DNA of 25,073 nucleotides from JBDKVA01 sp039679375. Its GTDB lineage: Bacteria > Bacillota > Clostridia > Acetivibrionales > DTU013. The translations under genes were made by a program, and so were the position numbers. The stretch covers positions 1 to 25,073 of the forward strand of contig JBDKVA010000167.1 of assembly GCA_039679375.1 (NCBI GenBank). Reading direction: 5' to 3'. This document shows positions 15,431 through 22,437 of the stretch, in pieces (the first letter of the stretch is position 1; each line of letters starts with the position of its first letter). The notes under the pieces are model-generated. The model had not been told where the DNA came from and did not search any database. It saw only the letters and a list, made by a program, of their open reading frames with translations.

Positions 15431-16890
15431 CCCCACAGGAATTGAAAAACAGCATTCTGCAGTTGGCAATACAGGGCAAGCTGGTGGAGCAGCGCCCGGA
15501 GGAAGGAACAGCAAAGGAACTATATCAGCAGATACAGACCGAAAAACACCAGCTCATCAAGGTCGGAACTATCAAAGAAGAAGCCGCTTTGCCAGACATA
15601 TCTGAAGACGAAATTCCTTTTGATATTCCAGATTCGTGGAAGTGGGTGCGTTTAGGAGATTGCTCCAGTTATTCACAGCGAAAAGAAAAAGTAAACGCAG
15701 GCGCCATCACAGATGATATGTGGTCTTTGGACTTGGAGGACATAGAAAAAGATACAGGGAGGATAATCAACAAGTGCCAAGCAGCTGAACGTAAAATTGC
15801 CGGTGACAAGGTTCAGTTCCGTAAAGGGCAAATACTCTATAGTAAACTTCGCCCATACTTAAAGAAGGTATTGGTAGCACCAGGTGATGGAATATGCTCG
15901 TCAGAAATGGTACCGTTCGTGGTATACGGTAATATTGATGCACAATATCTCGTTTATGTCCTTGTCTCACCCCATGTGGATTATGTGATTAACTCTGTGA
16001 CCTATGGCGTAAAGATGCCCAGAGTAGGTACGGAAACTATGGTCAATCTACTTATACCCCTCCCGCCCCTTTCCGAGCAAAAGCGCATAATAGCCAAAAT
16101 TAAAGAACTGCTACCGTACATTGACCGTTATGAACAAGCGTGGAGCAAGCTTGAGGACTTCAACAAACGTTTTCCCGGCGATATGCAAAAATCCATCTTG
16201 CAGATGGCGATTCAAGGCAAGCTGGTCGAACAACGCCCGGAAGAAGGCACAGGCGAGGAACTGTATCAGCAGATTCAAGCTGAAAAGCAGAAAATCATCA
16301 AAGCCGGAACTATTAAAAAAGAAAAACCACTGCTGGAGATTACAGAGGATGAAAAGCCGTTTGATATTCCAGAAAGATGGAAGTGGGTCAGGCTAGGAGA
16401 TTTAGCGAATAAGTTTACTGACGGAACGCACAGCACGCCAAAATATACAGAAACTGGAGTTCCTTTTATATCAGTCAAGGATATGAGTTCGGGAAAATTG
16501 GATTTTTCATATACAAAACACATATCAAAAGCGGAACACGATACGTTATTCAAGCGATGTAATCCTGAATATGGTGACTTACTTATTTCAAAAGTTGGCA
16601 CAACAGGTGTTCCTGCTATTGTGAATACTGAAATGCCGTTTAGCTTGTTTGTAAGTGTTGCACTTATGAAGTTCTCACATGATTTAATAGATGTCCAGTA
16701 TCTTTATTACATGGTTTTCAGTCCTCTTGTTGAAAAACAAGCAAAAGAAAACACCAGAGGTGTTGGAAATAAAAACTGGGTTCTTGATAAAATACGAAAT
16801 TCGATTGTCACCCTACCACCCCTTGCGGAGCAGAAGCGCATCGTTGCCAGGCTGGAAGAAATACTGCCTCTGTGTGAAAAGCTGAAGTAA
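15427..16890 (+). CDS. hsdS: Type I restriction specificity subunit (HsdS) with two target-recognition domains
   Basis: This 487-residue protein has the two-half layout of HsdS. Residues 8-78 and 255-325 are near-duplicates (SILQLAIQGKLVEQRPEEGT versus SILQMAIQGKLVEQRPEEGT), each followed by KWVRLGD and a different target-recognition domain. The first ends LPPLSEQKRIIAKIKELLPY and the second LPPLAEQKRIVARLEEILPL, the usual helical spacer ends. The half-sites are therefore expected to differ, giving a bipartite asymmetric recognition sequence that cannot be predicted here. The start overlaps the hsdM stop. The C-terminus stops at LCEKLK, soon after the second spacer helix. Swapping of TRDs through the duplicated segments is possible in principle. 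Confidence 0.95.
   Translation: MTPQELKNSILQLAIQGKLVEQRPEEGTAKELYQQIQTEKHQLIKVGTIKEEAALPDISEDEIPFDIPDSWKWVRLGDCSSYSQRKEKVNAGAITDDMWSLDLEDIEKDTGRIINKCQAAERKIAGDKVQFRKGQILYSKLRPYLKKVLVAPGDGICSSEMVPFVVYGNIDAQYLVYVLVSPHVDYVINSVTYGVKMPRVGTETMVNLLIPLPPLSEQKRIIAKIKELLPYIDRYEQAWSKLEDFNKRFPGDMQKSILQMAIQGKLVEQRPEEGTGEELYQQIQAEKQKIIKAGTIKKEKPLLEITEDEKPFDIPERWKWVRLGDLANKFTDGTHSTPKYTETGVPFISVKDMSSGKLDFSYTKHISKAEHDTLFKRCNPEYGDLLISKVGTTGVPAIVNTEMPFSLFVSVALMKFSHDLIDVQYLYYMVFSPLVEKQAKENTRGVGNKNWVLDKIRNSIVTLPPLAEQKRIVARLEEILPLCEKLK
15448..15660 (+). repeat. hsdS internal duplication, first copy
   Basis: This 213-base segment is repeated without length change at 16189-16401. The proteins are very similar, while the nucleotide copies have clearly diverged at third positions, pointing to an old duplication kept by selection. 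Confidence 0.8.
16189..16401 (+). repeat. hsdS internal duplication, second copy
   Basis: Second copy of the 213-base segment, at the start of the second half of HsdS. It encodes the start of the second repeat unit, from the central conserved region to the KWVRLGD motif. Confidence 0.8.
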
Positions 16891-17082
16891 TCTCCGATAT
16901 TTCATAGTGCGTTTTTTTGTATAATCACATAAATAGAAACACCAACCAAACACCAAAGGCTTTGATAAACCCTTGAAGACGCTTGATATTGCGGCATTTC
17001 TGCTGTATCGAAGTCTCTTTTTCAAGGATAATATCATTATAATAGATTGTATATTATCTCTCTTATAATTGTAAAAATGTTC
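16891..17082. other. AT-rich gap after the restriction operon, nothing recognised
   Basis: With the promoter region up to 17273 this makes a gap of 383 bases. CCTTGAA (about 16972) and TTCAAGG (about 17034) could pair over a long distance, but this is a weak terminator candidate. A minus-strand open frame overlapping the end of hsdS has no ribosome binding site and no recognisable domain. This may be the right boundary of the acquired restriction segment, but no attachment repeat could be identified. Confidence 0.35.
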
Positions 17083-17110
17083 TTGATTTTTGAACTCTGG
17101 CGTGTATAAT
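17083..17110 (+). promoter_or_regulatory. Sigma-A-type promoter of the DnaJ-ClpB operon
   Basis: TTGATT (17083-17088) and TATAAT (17105-17110) are spaced by 16 bases. Transcription would start near 17117 and give a leader of about 155 bases before the GTG at 17274. Confidence 0.65.
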
Positions 17111-17121
17111 AATAGGTAGTA

Positions 17122-17138
17122 GGTCAAAGAAAGTCAAA
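17122..17138 (+). promoter_or_regulatory. CtsR operator
   Basis: GGTCAAA GAA AGTCAAA is an exact match to the published CtsR heptad direct repeat, (A/G)GTCAAA-NAN-(A/G)GTCAAA. It lies 12 bases after the -10 box, where bound repressor would block transcription. CtsR represses clp genes in Gram-positive bacteria and is released on heat stress. No ctsR gene is in the window. Confidence 0.8.
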
Positions 17139-17273
17139 GTCAGCATGCAAAACTGCCTTTGAATAATGAGTTTATACAGATACATTTTTGCATAATATAG
17201 CTTAAGGCGTGATTCGATTCGCTTAGGGGCATGGATCATGAGCGGAGCGAATTTTCATGAAGAGGTGGTTTAA

Positions 17274-18230
17274 GTGAAATATAGAGATTATTACGAGATA
17301 TTGGGTGTTGATAAAAAGGCTTCTCAGGATGAAATAAAGAAAGCCTACAGGAAGATGGCCAAGAAGTATCATCCTGATGCGCACCCTGGTGATAAAGGCT
17401 CCGAAGATAGATTTAAGGAAGCCAATGAAGCATATGAAGTGCTCGGCGATCCTGAGAAACGGAAAAAGTATGATCAGTTTGGCAGGGAGGGGCAATTTGC
17501 AAACGGAGCGGACTTCGACCCGTCGAAGTACGGCTTTGGAAATAATGTAAGATATGAGTACAGACAGGGTGCTAACGGCGATTTCAGTGATTTTTTCAAC
17601 ATGTTTTTCGGGGGCGCAAATCCATTTGGATCATTTGATGAAGGCGGAGGTATTTTCGGGCATAAGGCCAGAAGAGGCGGACGTTTTACTCAAAGCAGGC
17701 AAATGAGGGGCGAGGATAGCGAGGCTATACTGGAAATAACTCCGACGGAAGGGTTTTCGGGCGCAGAAAAAAGAATAAGCCTCAGGACTTCAACCGGTGA
17801 AAAGACGATTTCACTGAAAGTGCCCGCAGGGATAAAGCCCGGCGAAAAGATAAAATTAGCAGGACAGGGCGGTCCCGGTATGAACGGAGGCGTGAACGGA
17901 GACCTCTATTTGCGGATTGAATTCAGACGTGATTCCGGATTTGAACTGGACGGATTGAATCTTGAATCCCAGATCGAGCTGTATCCTTGGGAGGCAGCCC
18001 TGGGGTCGGAGATATCATACAATACGCTGGATGGTAAAATATCTGTCAGGATACCTGCAGGCATACAGACGGGAAATAGGATCAGGGTAGCTGGAAAAGG
18101 CTACAGGGACAGGTCGGGCAGCATGGGTGACCTGTACCTGAAAGTGAAAATGGTGAACCCGGATAGGCTGAGCAAAGGTGAACTGGACTTGTATGAGCAG
18201 CTGAAAAGAATTTCACCGGCTCACAGATAA
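17274..18230 (+). CDS. CbpA-type DnaJ co-chaperone (J domain, no zinc finger)
   Basis: This 318-residue protein begins with a J domain (residues 1-65) that contains the HPD triad at 33-35, needed to stimulate DnaK ATPase. A Gly/Phe-rich stretch follows (about 75-140: FGNNVRYEYRQGANGDFSDF and further GG/FG runs). Two DnaJ C-terminal substrate-binding domains then run from about 150 to 305. The four CxxCxGxG zinc-finger repeats of canonical DnaJ are missing, which makes it a class II, CbpA-like J protein. It starts with GTG at 17274 after AGAGGTGG. The gene lies 39 bases before clpB, under a CtsR-box promoter, so it probably hands aggregated clients to DnaK and ClpB. Confidence 0.93.
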   Translation: MKYRDYYEILGVDKKASQDEIKKAYRKMAKKYHPDAHPGDKGSEDRFKEANEAYEVLGDPEKRKKYDQFGREGQFANGADFDPSKYGFGNNVRYEYRQGANGDFSDFFNMFFGGANPFGSFDEGGGIFGHKARRGGRFTQSRQMRGEDSEAILEITPTEGFSGAEKRISLRTSTGEKTISLKVPAGIKPGEKIKLAGQGGPGMNGGVNGDLYLRIEFRRDSGFELDGLNLESQIELYPWEAALGSEISYNTLDGKISVRIPAGIQTGNRIRVAGKGYRDRSGSMGDLYLKVKMVNPDRLSKGELDLYEQLKRISPAHR

Positions 18231-18269
18231 TATTGTTTGTAGTAGTGAATAGTACAGGAGGTTGATTTT

Positions 18270-20882
18270 ATGGATATGGATAAATTTACAGAAAAGGCGC
18301 AGGAAGCGATTGGCACAGCACAGGAAATCGCATTGCGCATGAAACATCAGCAAGTGGACGGAGAGCATCTCCATCTGGCTTTGCTGACACAGGAGGAAGG
18401 CCTGATTCCCAGGTTGATTAGCTTTATGGGGATCAATAACGACCTGCTTGCCGGTGGTGTGGAGAAGGAACTTGAAAAGCTGCCGTCCGTTTATGGATCG
18501 GCCGCTTCGGACATATACGCCACAAGGCGGCTGAATGAAATATTGCTGCACGCAGGAGACGAAGCGGGTAAATTCAAGGACGAATATGTGGGCGTAGAGC
18601 ATATTTACCTGGCATTGTTGAGGGAGCGGAATACTCCTTCGGAAAGTGTTTTTAAAAGGTATGGCATAAACCGTGAGAATTTTCTGGCCGCTTTGGGAAA
18701 GGTCAGAAGTAATCAACGCATTACTTCAAAAAATCCTGAGGAAACATATGAAGCATTGAAGCGGTTCGGAAATGATCTTGTGGATATGGCAAGGAAGGGC
18801 AAGCTCGACCCCGTGATCGGGAGGGATTCCGAGATAAGGCGTGTTATCCGGATCCTCTCAAGGAGGACGAAAAACAACCCTGTTTTGATCGGAGAACCTG
18901 GCGTAGGCAAAACTGCGGTAGTGGAAGGCCTTGCGCAAAGGATCCTGAAGGGCGATGTTCCTGAAGGCCTTAAAAATAAAACGGTATTTGCGCTGGATAT
19001 GGGTTCCCTGATCGCAGGCGCCAAATATCGGGGAGAATTTGAAGAACGGCTCAAGGCAGTCCTGAATGAAGTAGAAAAATCAGACGGCAAAATCATCATG
19101 TTTATCGATGAACTGCACAATATTGTCGGAGCCGGCAAGGCAGAGGGCTCAATGGATGCCGGAAACATACTGAAGCCCATGCTGGCAAGGGGCGAGATCC
19201 ATTGCATAGGCGCTACGACACTGGATGAATACAGGAAGTACATTGAGAAGGATGCCGCGCTGGAAAGAAGATTCCAGCCGGTACTTGTGGAACCGCCGAC
19301 GGTTGAGGACACCATTTCGATCCTGAGGGGATTGAAGGAAAAGTTTGAAATACACCATGGAGTGAGGATTACCGACAATGCAATCATTGCATGTGCGGTA
19401 TTGTCGAACAGGTATATCAGCGACCGGTTCCTGCCTGACAAGGCAATCGACCTGATGGATGAAGCGGCGGCAATGATCCGGACGGAAATAGACAGCATGC
19501 CTGCGGAACTGGATGAAACAAGCAGGAGGATCATGCAGCTGGAAATAGAAAAGCAGGCATTGCTCAAGGAAACGGACAGGGATTCCATCGAGAGGCTTGA
19601 GGTGCTTGAAAAGGAAATCTCCGGACTCAGGGAGCAGGCGGATGTGATGAAAGCCCAGTGGGAGAGCGAGAAAAGAAATATAGGAAAAGAGAAGGAAATC
19701 AAGCAGGAGATCGAACTGACCAGGCATAAAATAGAAGAAGCCGAACGCAGATATGACCTTAATGAACTTGCCGTACTTCAGCACGGCAAGCTGCCGGAAC
19801 TTGAAAAGCAGCTGCAGGAGGAGAAGGACAGGCAAAAGGCCGGCGGAGGGAAGCGGCTCCTGAAGGAAGAAGTTACAGAGGATGAGATCGCGGAAATTAT
19901 CTCAAAGTGGACAGGCATACCTGTTACCAGGCTTGTAGAAAATGAGCGTGATAAATTGCTGCATCTGGAAGAGACCCTTCATAAACGGGTAATCGGTCAG
20001 GACGAAGCCGTGGAAGCTGTGTCGGGAGCAGTCCTGCGCGCGCGTTCGGGATTGAAGGATCCACGCAAGCCGATCGGATCGTTCATATTCATCGGGCCTA
20101 CAGGCGTAGGGAAGACCGAACTGGCAAAAGCGCTTTCCTCTGCATTATTTGACAGCGAAGATAACATGGTGCGGATCGATATGTCGGAATACCAGGAGAA
20201 GCACACCGTCGCAAGGCTAATCGGCGCACCTCCCGGATATGTAGGCTATGAAGAGGGGGGCCAGCTGACTGAAGCTGTCAGAAGGAAACCTTACTGTGTA
20301 GTCCTCTTTGATGAAATTGAAAAGGCACATCCCGAGGTGTTTAATGTGCTGCTGCAGCTGCTCGATGACGGCAGGCTGACGGACAGCCAGGGAAGGACTG
20401 TCAATTTCAAGAATACTGTAATTATCATGACCTCCAATCTGGGCAGTCAATATCTGCTTGAAGGAATAAGAAGCGGCGAAGGGAGTGTTGAAAAGCTGAG
20501 GGAAACCGTAATGGGCGAACTGAGGCGCAGCTTCAAGCCCGAATTCCTCAACCGTATCGATGAAATAGTGATGTTCAAGCCACTCATGAAGAAAGAGATC
20601 GTGAAGATTATCGAGCTGTCTCTGGAAGATATTCAAAGAAGATTGGATGACAGGCATATTGTGCTTACCGTTACCGATGCGGCGAAGGAATTTGCGGCTG
20701 ATGCGGCGTATTCGCCGGAATACGGAGCAAGGCCGGTAAAAAGGTATTTGCAGAAGGAGCTTGAGACGGAGCTCGGGAAACTTATTATAAAAGGTATTGT
20801 AAAAGACGGTACTGTCGTAAAGGTGGATGTGGAAGGAACGTCTCTTGTGATCAGGCCGGATTCCACGACGGAACAGTCCTGA
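18270..20882 (+). CDS. clpB: ClpB protein disaggregase (Hsp100)
   Basis: This 870-residue AAA+ chaperone has the full ClpB layout. A double Clp-N domain covers about residues 1-145. AAA module 1 has Walker A GEPGVGKT (208-215), Walker B FIDE (278-281) and the pore loop KYRG. A coiled-coil middle domain covers about 400-525 and is full length, which separates ClpB from ClpC and ClpA. AAA module 2 has Walker A GPTGVGKT (609-616), Walker B LFDE (679-682) and pore loop GYVG, and is followed by the C-terminal D2-small domain. With DnaK and a J protein it pulls polypeptides out of aggregates. It has a strong AGGAGG site upstream of the ATG at 18270 and shares the CtsR-regulated transcript with the J-protein gene. 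Confidence 0.97.
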   Translation: MDMDKFTEKAQEAIGTAQEIALRMKHQQVDGEHLHLALLTQEEGLIPRLISFMGINNDLLAGGVEKELEKLPSVYGSAASDIYATRRLNEILLHAGDEAGKFKDEYVGVEHIYLALLRERNTPSESVFKRYGINRENFLAALGKVRSNQRITSKNPEETYEALKRFGNDLVDMARKGKLDPVIGRDSEIRRVIRILSRRTKNNPVLIGEPGVGKTAVVEGLAQRILKGDVPEGLKNKTVFALDMGSLIAGAKYRGEFEERLKAVLNEVEKSDGKIIMFIDELHNIVGAGKAEGSMDAGNILKPMLARGEIHCIGATTLDEYRKYIEKDAALERRFQPVLVEPPTVEDTISILRGLKEKFEIHHGVRITDNAIIACAVLSNRYISDRFLPDKAIDLMDEAAAMIRTEIDSMPAELDETSRRIMQLEIEKQALLKETDRDSIERLEVLEKEISGLREQADVMKAQWESEKRNIGKEKEIKQEIELTRHKIEEAERRYDLNELAVLQHGKLPELEKQLQEEKDRQKAGGGKRLLKEEVTEDEIAEIISKWTGIPVTRLVENERDKLLHLEETLHKRVIGQDEAVEAVSGAVLRARSGLKDPRKPIGSFIFIGPTGVGKTELAKALSSALFDSEDNMVRIDMSEYQEKHTVARLIGAPPGYVGYEEGGQLTEAVRRKPYCVVLFDEIEKAHPEVFNVLLQLLDDGRLTDSQGRTVNFKNTVIIMTSNLGSQYLLEGIRSGEGSVEKLRETVMGELRRSFKPEFLNRIDEIVMFKPLMKKEIVKIIELSLEDIQRRLDDRHIVLTVTDAAKEFAADAAYSPEYGARPVKRYLQKELETELGKLIIKGIVKDGTVVKVDVEGTSLVIRPDSTTEQS

Positions 20883-20956
20883 CCTGCTATTCACATAACT
20901 GGTCCGGATAGGCGAATGCAGCTCTGGAATTTTCCTTAAGTGTAAAGTCTTTATGT

Positions 20957-20985
20957 AACCTTTTGGGTTGGTATGGCATAGACTA
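20957..20985 (+). promoter_or_regulatory. Sigma-K-like promoter
   Basis: AACC (20957-20960), a 16-base spacer, then CATAGACTA (20977-20985) fit the sigma-K consensus mACm-N16/17-CATAnnnTA. Transcription would start just before the ribosome binding site of the Pro/Gly-rich gene. This suggests late mother-cell expression during sporulation. Confidence 0.5.
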
Positions 20986-21014
20986 TATCAGACTTACAAA
21001 GGAGTGAGTAAAGT

Positions 21015-21470
21015 ATGCAGGAATATTATGTTGTCCGGCAGCCGCCATTCTTTGGCGGACCAACGGGCGGACTGTTCGGACCTTTTCAGGGGATGCAGTT
21101 TATGCCTCCGGGACAAGGACCGGGTTTTCCGCCGGGTCAGTTTCCGGGATTTCCAGGCCAGGGACCGGGCTTTCCGGGGCAGGGACCGGGTGGTGTCGGA
21201 GGAATGGGACCGCCCTCGGGACCTCCGCCGTCATTCACTCCATCACAGGCGGCAGCACAGCAAACAGCAGGCGTCTTTGCAGTCAATCCGGGCGCAATAA
21301 GGCCTTGCAGGTTCAAATTCACCTATATATGGCTGGATAACGGGCGTCAATTCTGGGCATGGATTACGTTTGTAGGCCGGAACTCTGTTGCCGGTTTCAG
21401 ATGGACCGGATTCGGATGGGTGTACTTTGGAATTGATATTGACAGGATTTCTTCTTTTATTTGCTATTAG
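21015..21470 (+). CDS. Pro/Gly/Phe-rich protein with a Trp-rich C-terminal domain, probable spore coat protein
   Basis: This 151-residue protein has a low-complexity N-terminal part (about residues 8-75) with repeats of the type GPGFPGQ and FPGFPGQ and many Pro, Gly and Phe. A short Ala/Gln linker follows, then a compact C-terminal domain from about residue 95 (PCRFKFTYIWLDNGRQFWAW, then GRNSVAGFRWTGFGWVYFGI) that is very rich in Trp, Tyr and Phe. There is no signal peptide. The ATG at 21015 has AAAGGAG (20998-21004) upstream. The composition and the sigma-K-like promoter suggest a structural spore coat or outer-layer protein; no named family is assigned. Its TAG stop lies at the edge of the inverted 103-bp repeat, so the element may have set the C-terminus. 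Confidence 0.7.
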   Translation: MQEYYVVRQPPFFGGPTGGLFGPFQGMQFMPPGQGPGFPPGQFPGFPGQGPGFPGQGPGGVGGMGPPSGPPPSFTPSQAAAQQTAGVFAVNPGAIRPCRFKFTYIWLDNGRQFWAWITFVGRNSVAGFRWTGFGWVYFGIDIDRISSFICY

Positions 21471-21569
21471 TAACTTATTGCCGCGAAACTACAACAAAAA
21501 ACTAGAAAATAATTTCACATTCGCGGCAATAAGTACATTCGTTGGGTTGTGGGCGGTAGCTCGCATTGG
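21467..21569 (-). repeat. 103-bp hairpin repeat, copy 2 (inverted)
   Basis: This is the inverted match to 3608-3710, with 9 differences in 103 bases. The stem is ACTTATTGCCGCGA (21473-21486) with TCGCGGCAATAAGT (21521-21534). Compared with copy 1, an A-T pair has become G-C with both sides changed, so the stem stays perfect. The other seven differences lie in the loop and flank. It begins at the last codons of the coat-like gene and precedes a terminator. Confidence 0.85.
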
Positions 21570-21654
21570 TACTGAGAAGCAGGATAATATGAATCCTTCG
21601 CTTCAGTATCCGACTCTTATGAGAAATATATGATTTCCCCCCTTCCATCTATTC

Positions 21655-21686
21655 AGGTGCGGAATTACTTCTGCACCTCATTTTTT
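21655..21686 (+). terminator. Rho-independent terminator after the coat-like gene
   Basis: AGGTGCGGAA (21655-21664), loop TTAC, TTCTGCACCT (21669-21678; one G-U pair), then CATTTTTT. It terminates plus-strand transcription coming through the 103-bp repeat. Confidence 0.75.
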
Positions 21687-21692
21687 AGTTAC

Positions 21693-21733
21693 AAAAAGCC
21701 CTGGTATAAATTGTGCTTTACCAGGGCTTTTTT
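21693..21733. terminator. Bidirectional terminator between convergent units
   Basis: AAAAAGCCCTGGTA (21693-21706) pairs perfectly with TACCAGGGCTTTTT (21719-21732). A-run on one side and T-run on the other let it work on both strands: for the plus-strand coat-like gene and for lemA on the minus strand. Confidence 0.85.
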
Positions 21734-21781
21734 AGCGCCTGCCGATCCAAATTACTTATCTGTGAAAAGCTGCACAAGGAA

Positions 21782-22333
21782 TTAAAACTTCACCTGCGGT
21801 GCGGCTGTTTCAGCCTCGTCAACAGTGAAAAAGGGCTCCTCTATAAAGTTGAACATATTGGCCAGTATGCTGGTGGGGAACATCTGCACCGCATTATTGT
21901 AGTCCATAGTGACGTCATTGTAAAATTGGCGTGCATAGCTGATCTTGTCTTCTGTTTTTGCCAGTTCATGCTGCAGTTCCTGGAAATTGGTATTCGCCTT
22001 CAGTTCAGGGTATGCTTCGGCTACGGCAAATAATTTTCCCAGGCTTTGGGAGAGCTCGCCGTTTGCTTTCATTGCATCCTGGTGGGTACCTGACGACATG
22101 TAATTGGTCCTGGCCTGCGTAACAGCTTCAAAGGTTTGGCGCTCATGAGCCGTATAACCTTTTACCGTTTCAATAAGATTCGGGATCAAATCGAACCTCC
22201 TCTTCAGTTGAACATCGATCTGGCTCCAGGAATTTGCGACCTTGTTCCGCTTGCCGACAAGGCCATTGTAGGTTGCAATGGCGAATAATGCGAGTGCTGC
22301 CGCGATTGCGAATAAAACGATTACTATTTCCAT
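21782..22333 (-). CDS. lemA: LemA family membrane protein
   Basis: This 183-residue protein has one N-terminal membrane helix (EIVIVLFAIAAALALFAIAT) followed by the LemA signature YNGLVGKRNKVANSWSQIDV, then QLKRRFDLIPNLIETVKGY, and a helical bundle. The end of the protein (PTSILANMFNFIEEPFF) is also typical. LemA proteins form a cytoplasmic or outward-facing four-helix bundle of unknown exact role and are very often encoded beside DUF2207 or TPM-domain proteins, as here. The ATG at 22333 is preferred over an in-frame GTG at 22342, because the AAGGAGG site is only 2 bases from the GTG but 11 bases from the ATG. It is downstream of the DUF2207 gene and ends at the bidirectional terminator. Confidence 0.93.
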   Translation of the reverse strand: MEIVIVLFAIAAALALFAIATYNGLVGKRNKVANSWSQIDVQLKRRFDLIPNLIETVKGYTAHERQTFEAVTQARTNYMSSGTHQDAMKANGELSQSLGKLFAVAEAYPELKANTNFQELQHELAKTEDKISYARQFYNDVTMDYNNAVQMFPTSILANMFNFIEEPFFTVDEAETAAPQVKF

Positions 22334-22437
22334 ACTGTACACATCCTCCTTATTTTATCCTGCCGGTCATTTACCGGCGAATTAAGTACTGAAATACATT
22401 ATTCAGAAGGCACATGTCTAAATAACCCTGCATATGG

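Noticed and set aside
16813..17127. Minus-strand frame overlapping the hsdS end
   Set aside because: Antisense to hsdS in part, without a start signal or recognisable domain.
17140..17273. CIRCE (HrcA) operator upstream of the J-protein gene
   Set aside because: No TTAGCACTC-N9-GAGTGCTAA-like sequence was found; only the CtsR box is present.
18713..19702. Long minus-strand frame (329 codons) opposite clpB
   Set aside because: Its Ser/Leu/Ile-rich, low-complexity translation is a typical mirror of a charged coding strand; clpB is complete.
21388..21633. Plus-strand frame over the end of the coat-like gene and the 103-bp repeat
   Set aside because: It is out of frame with a supported gene and mainly translates the repeat; no ribosome binding site.
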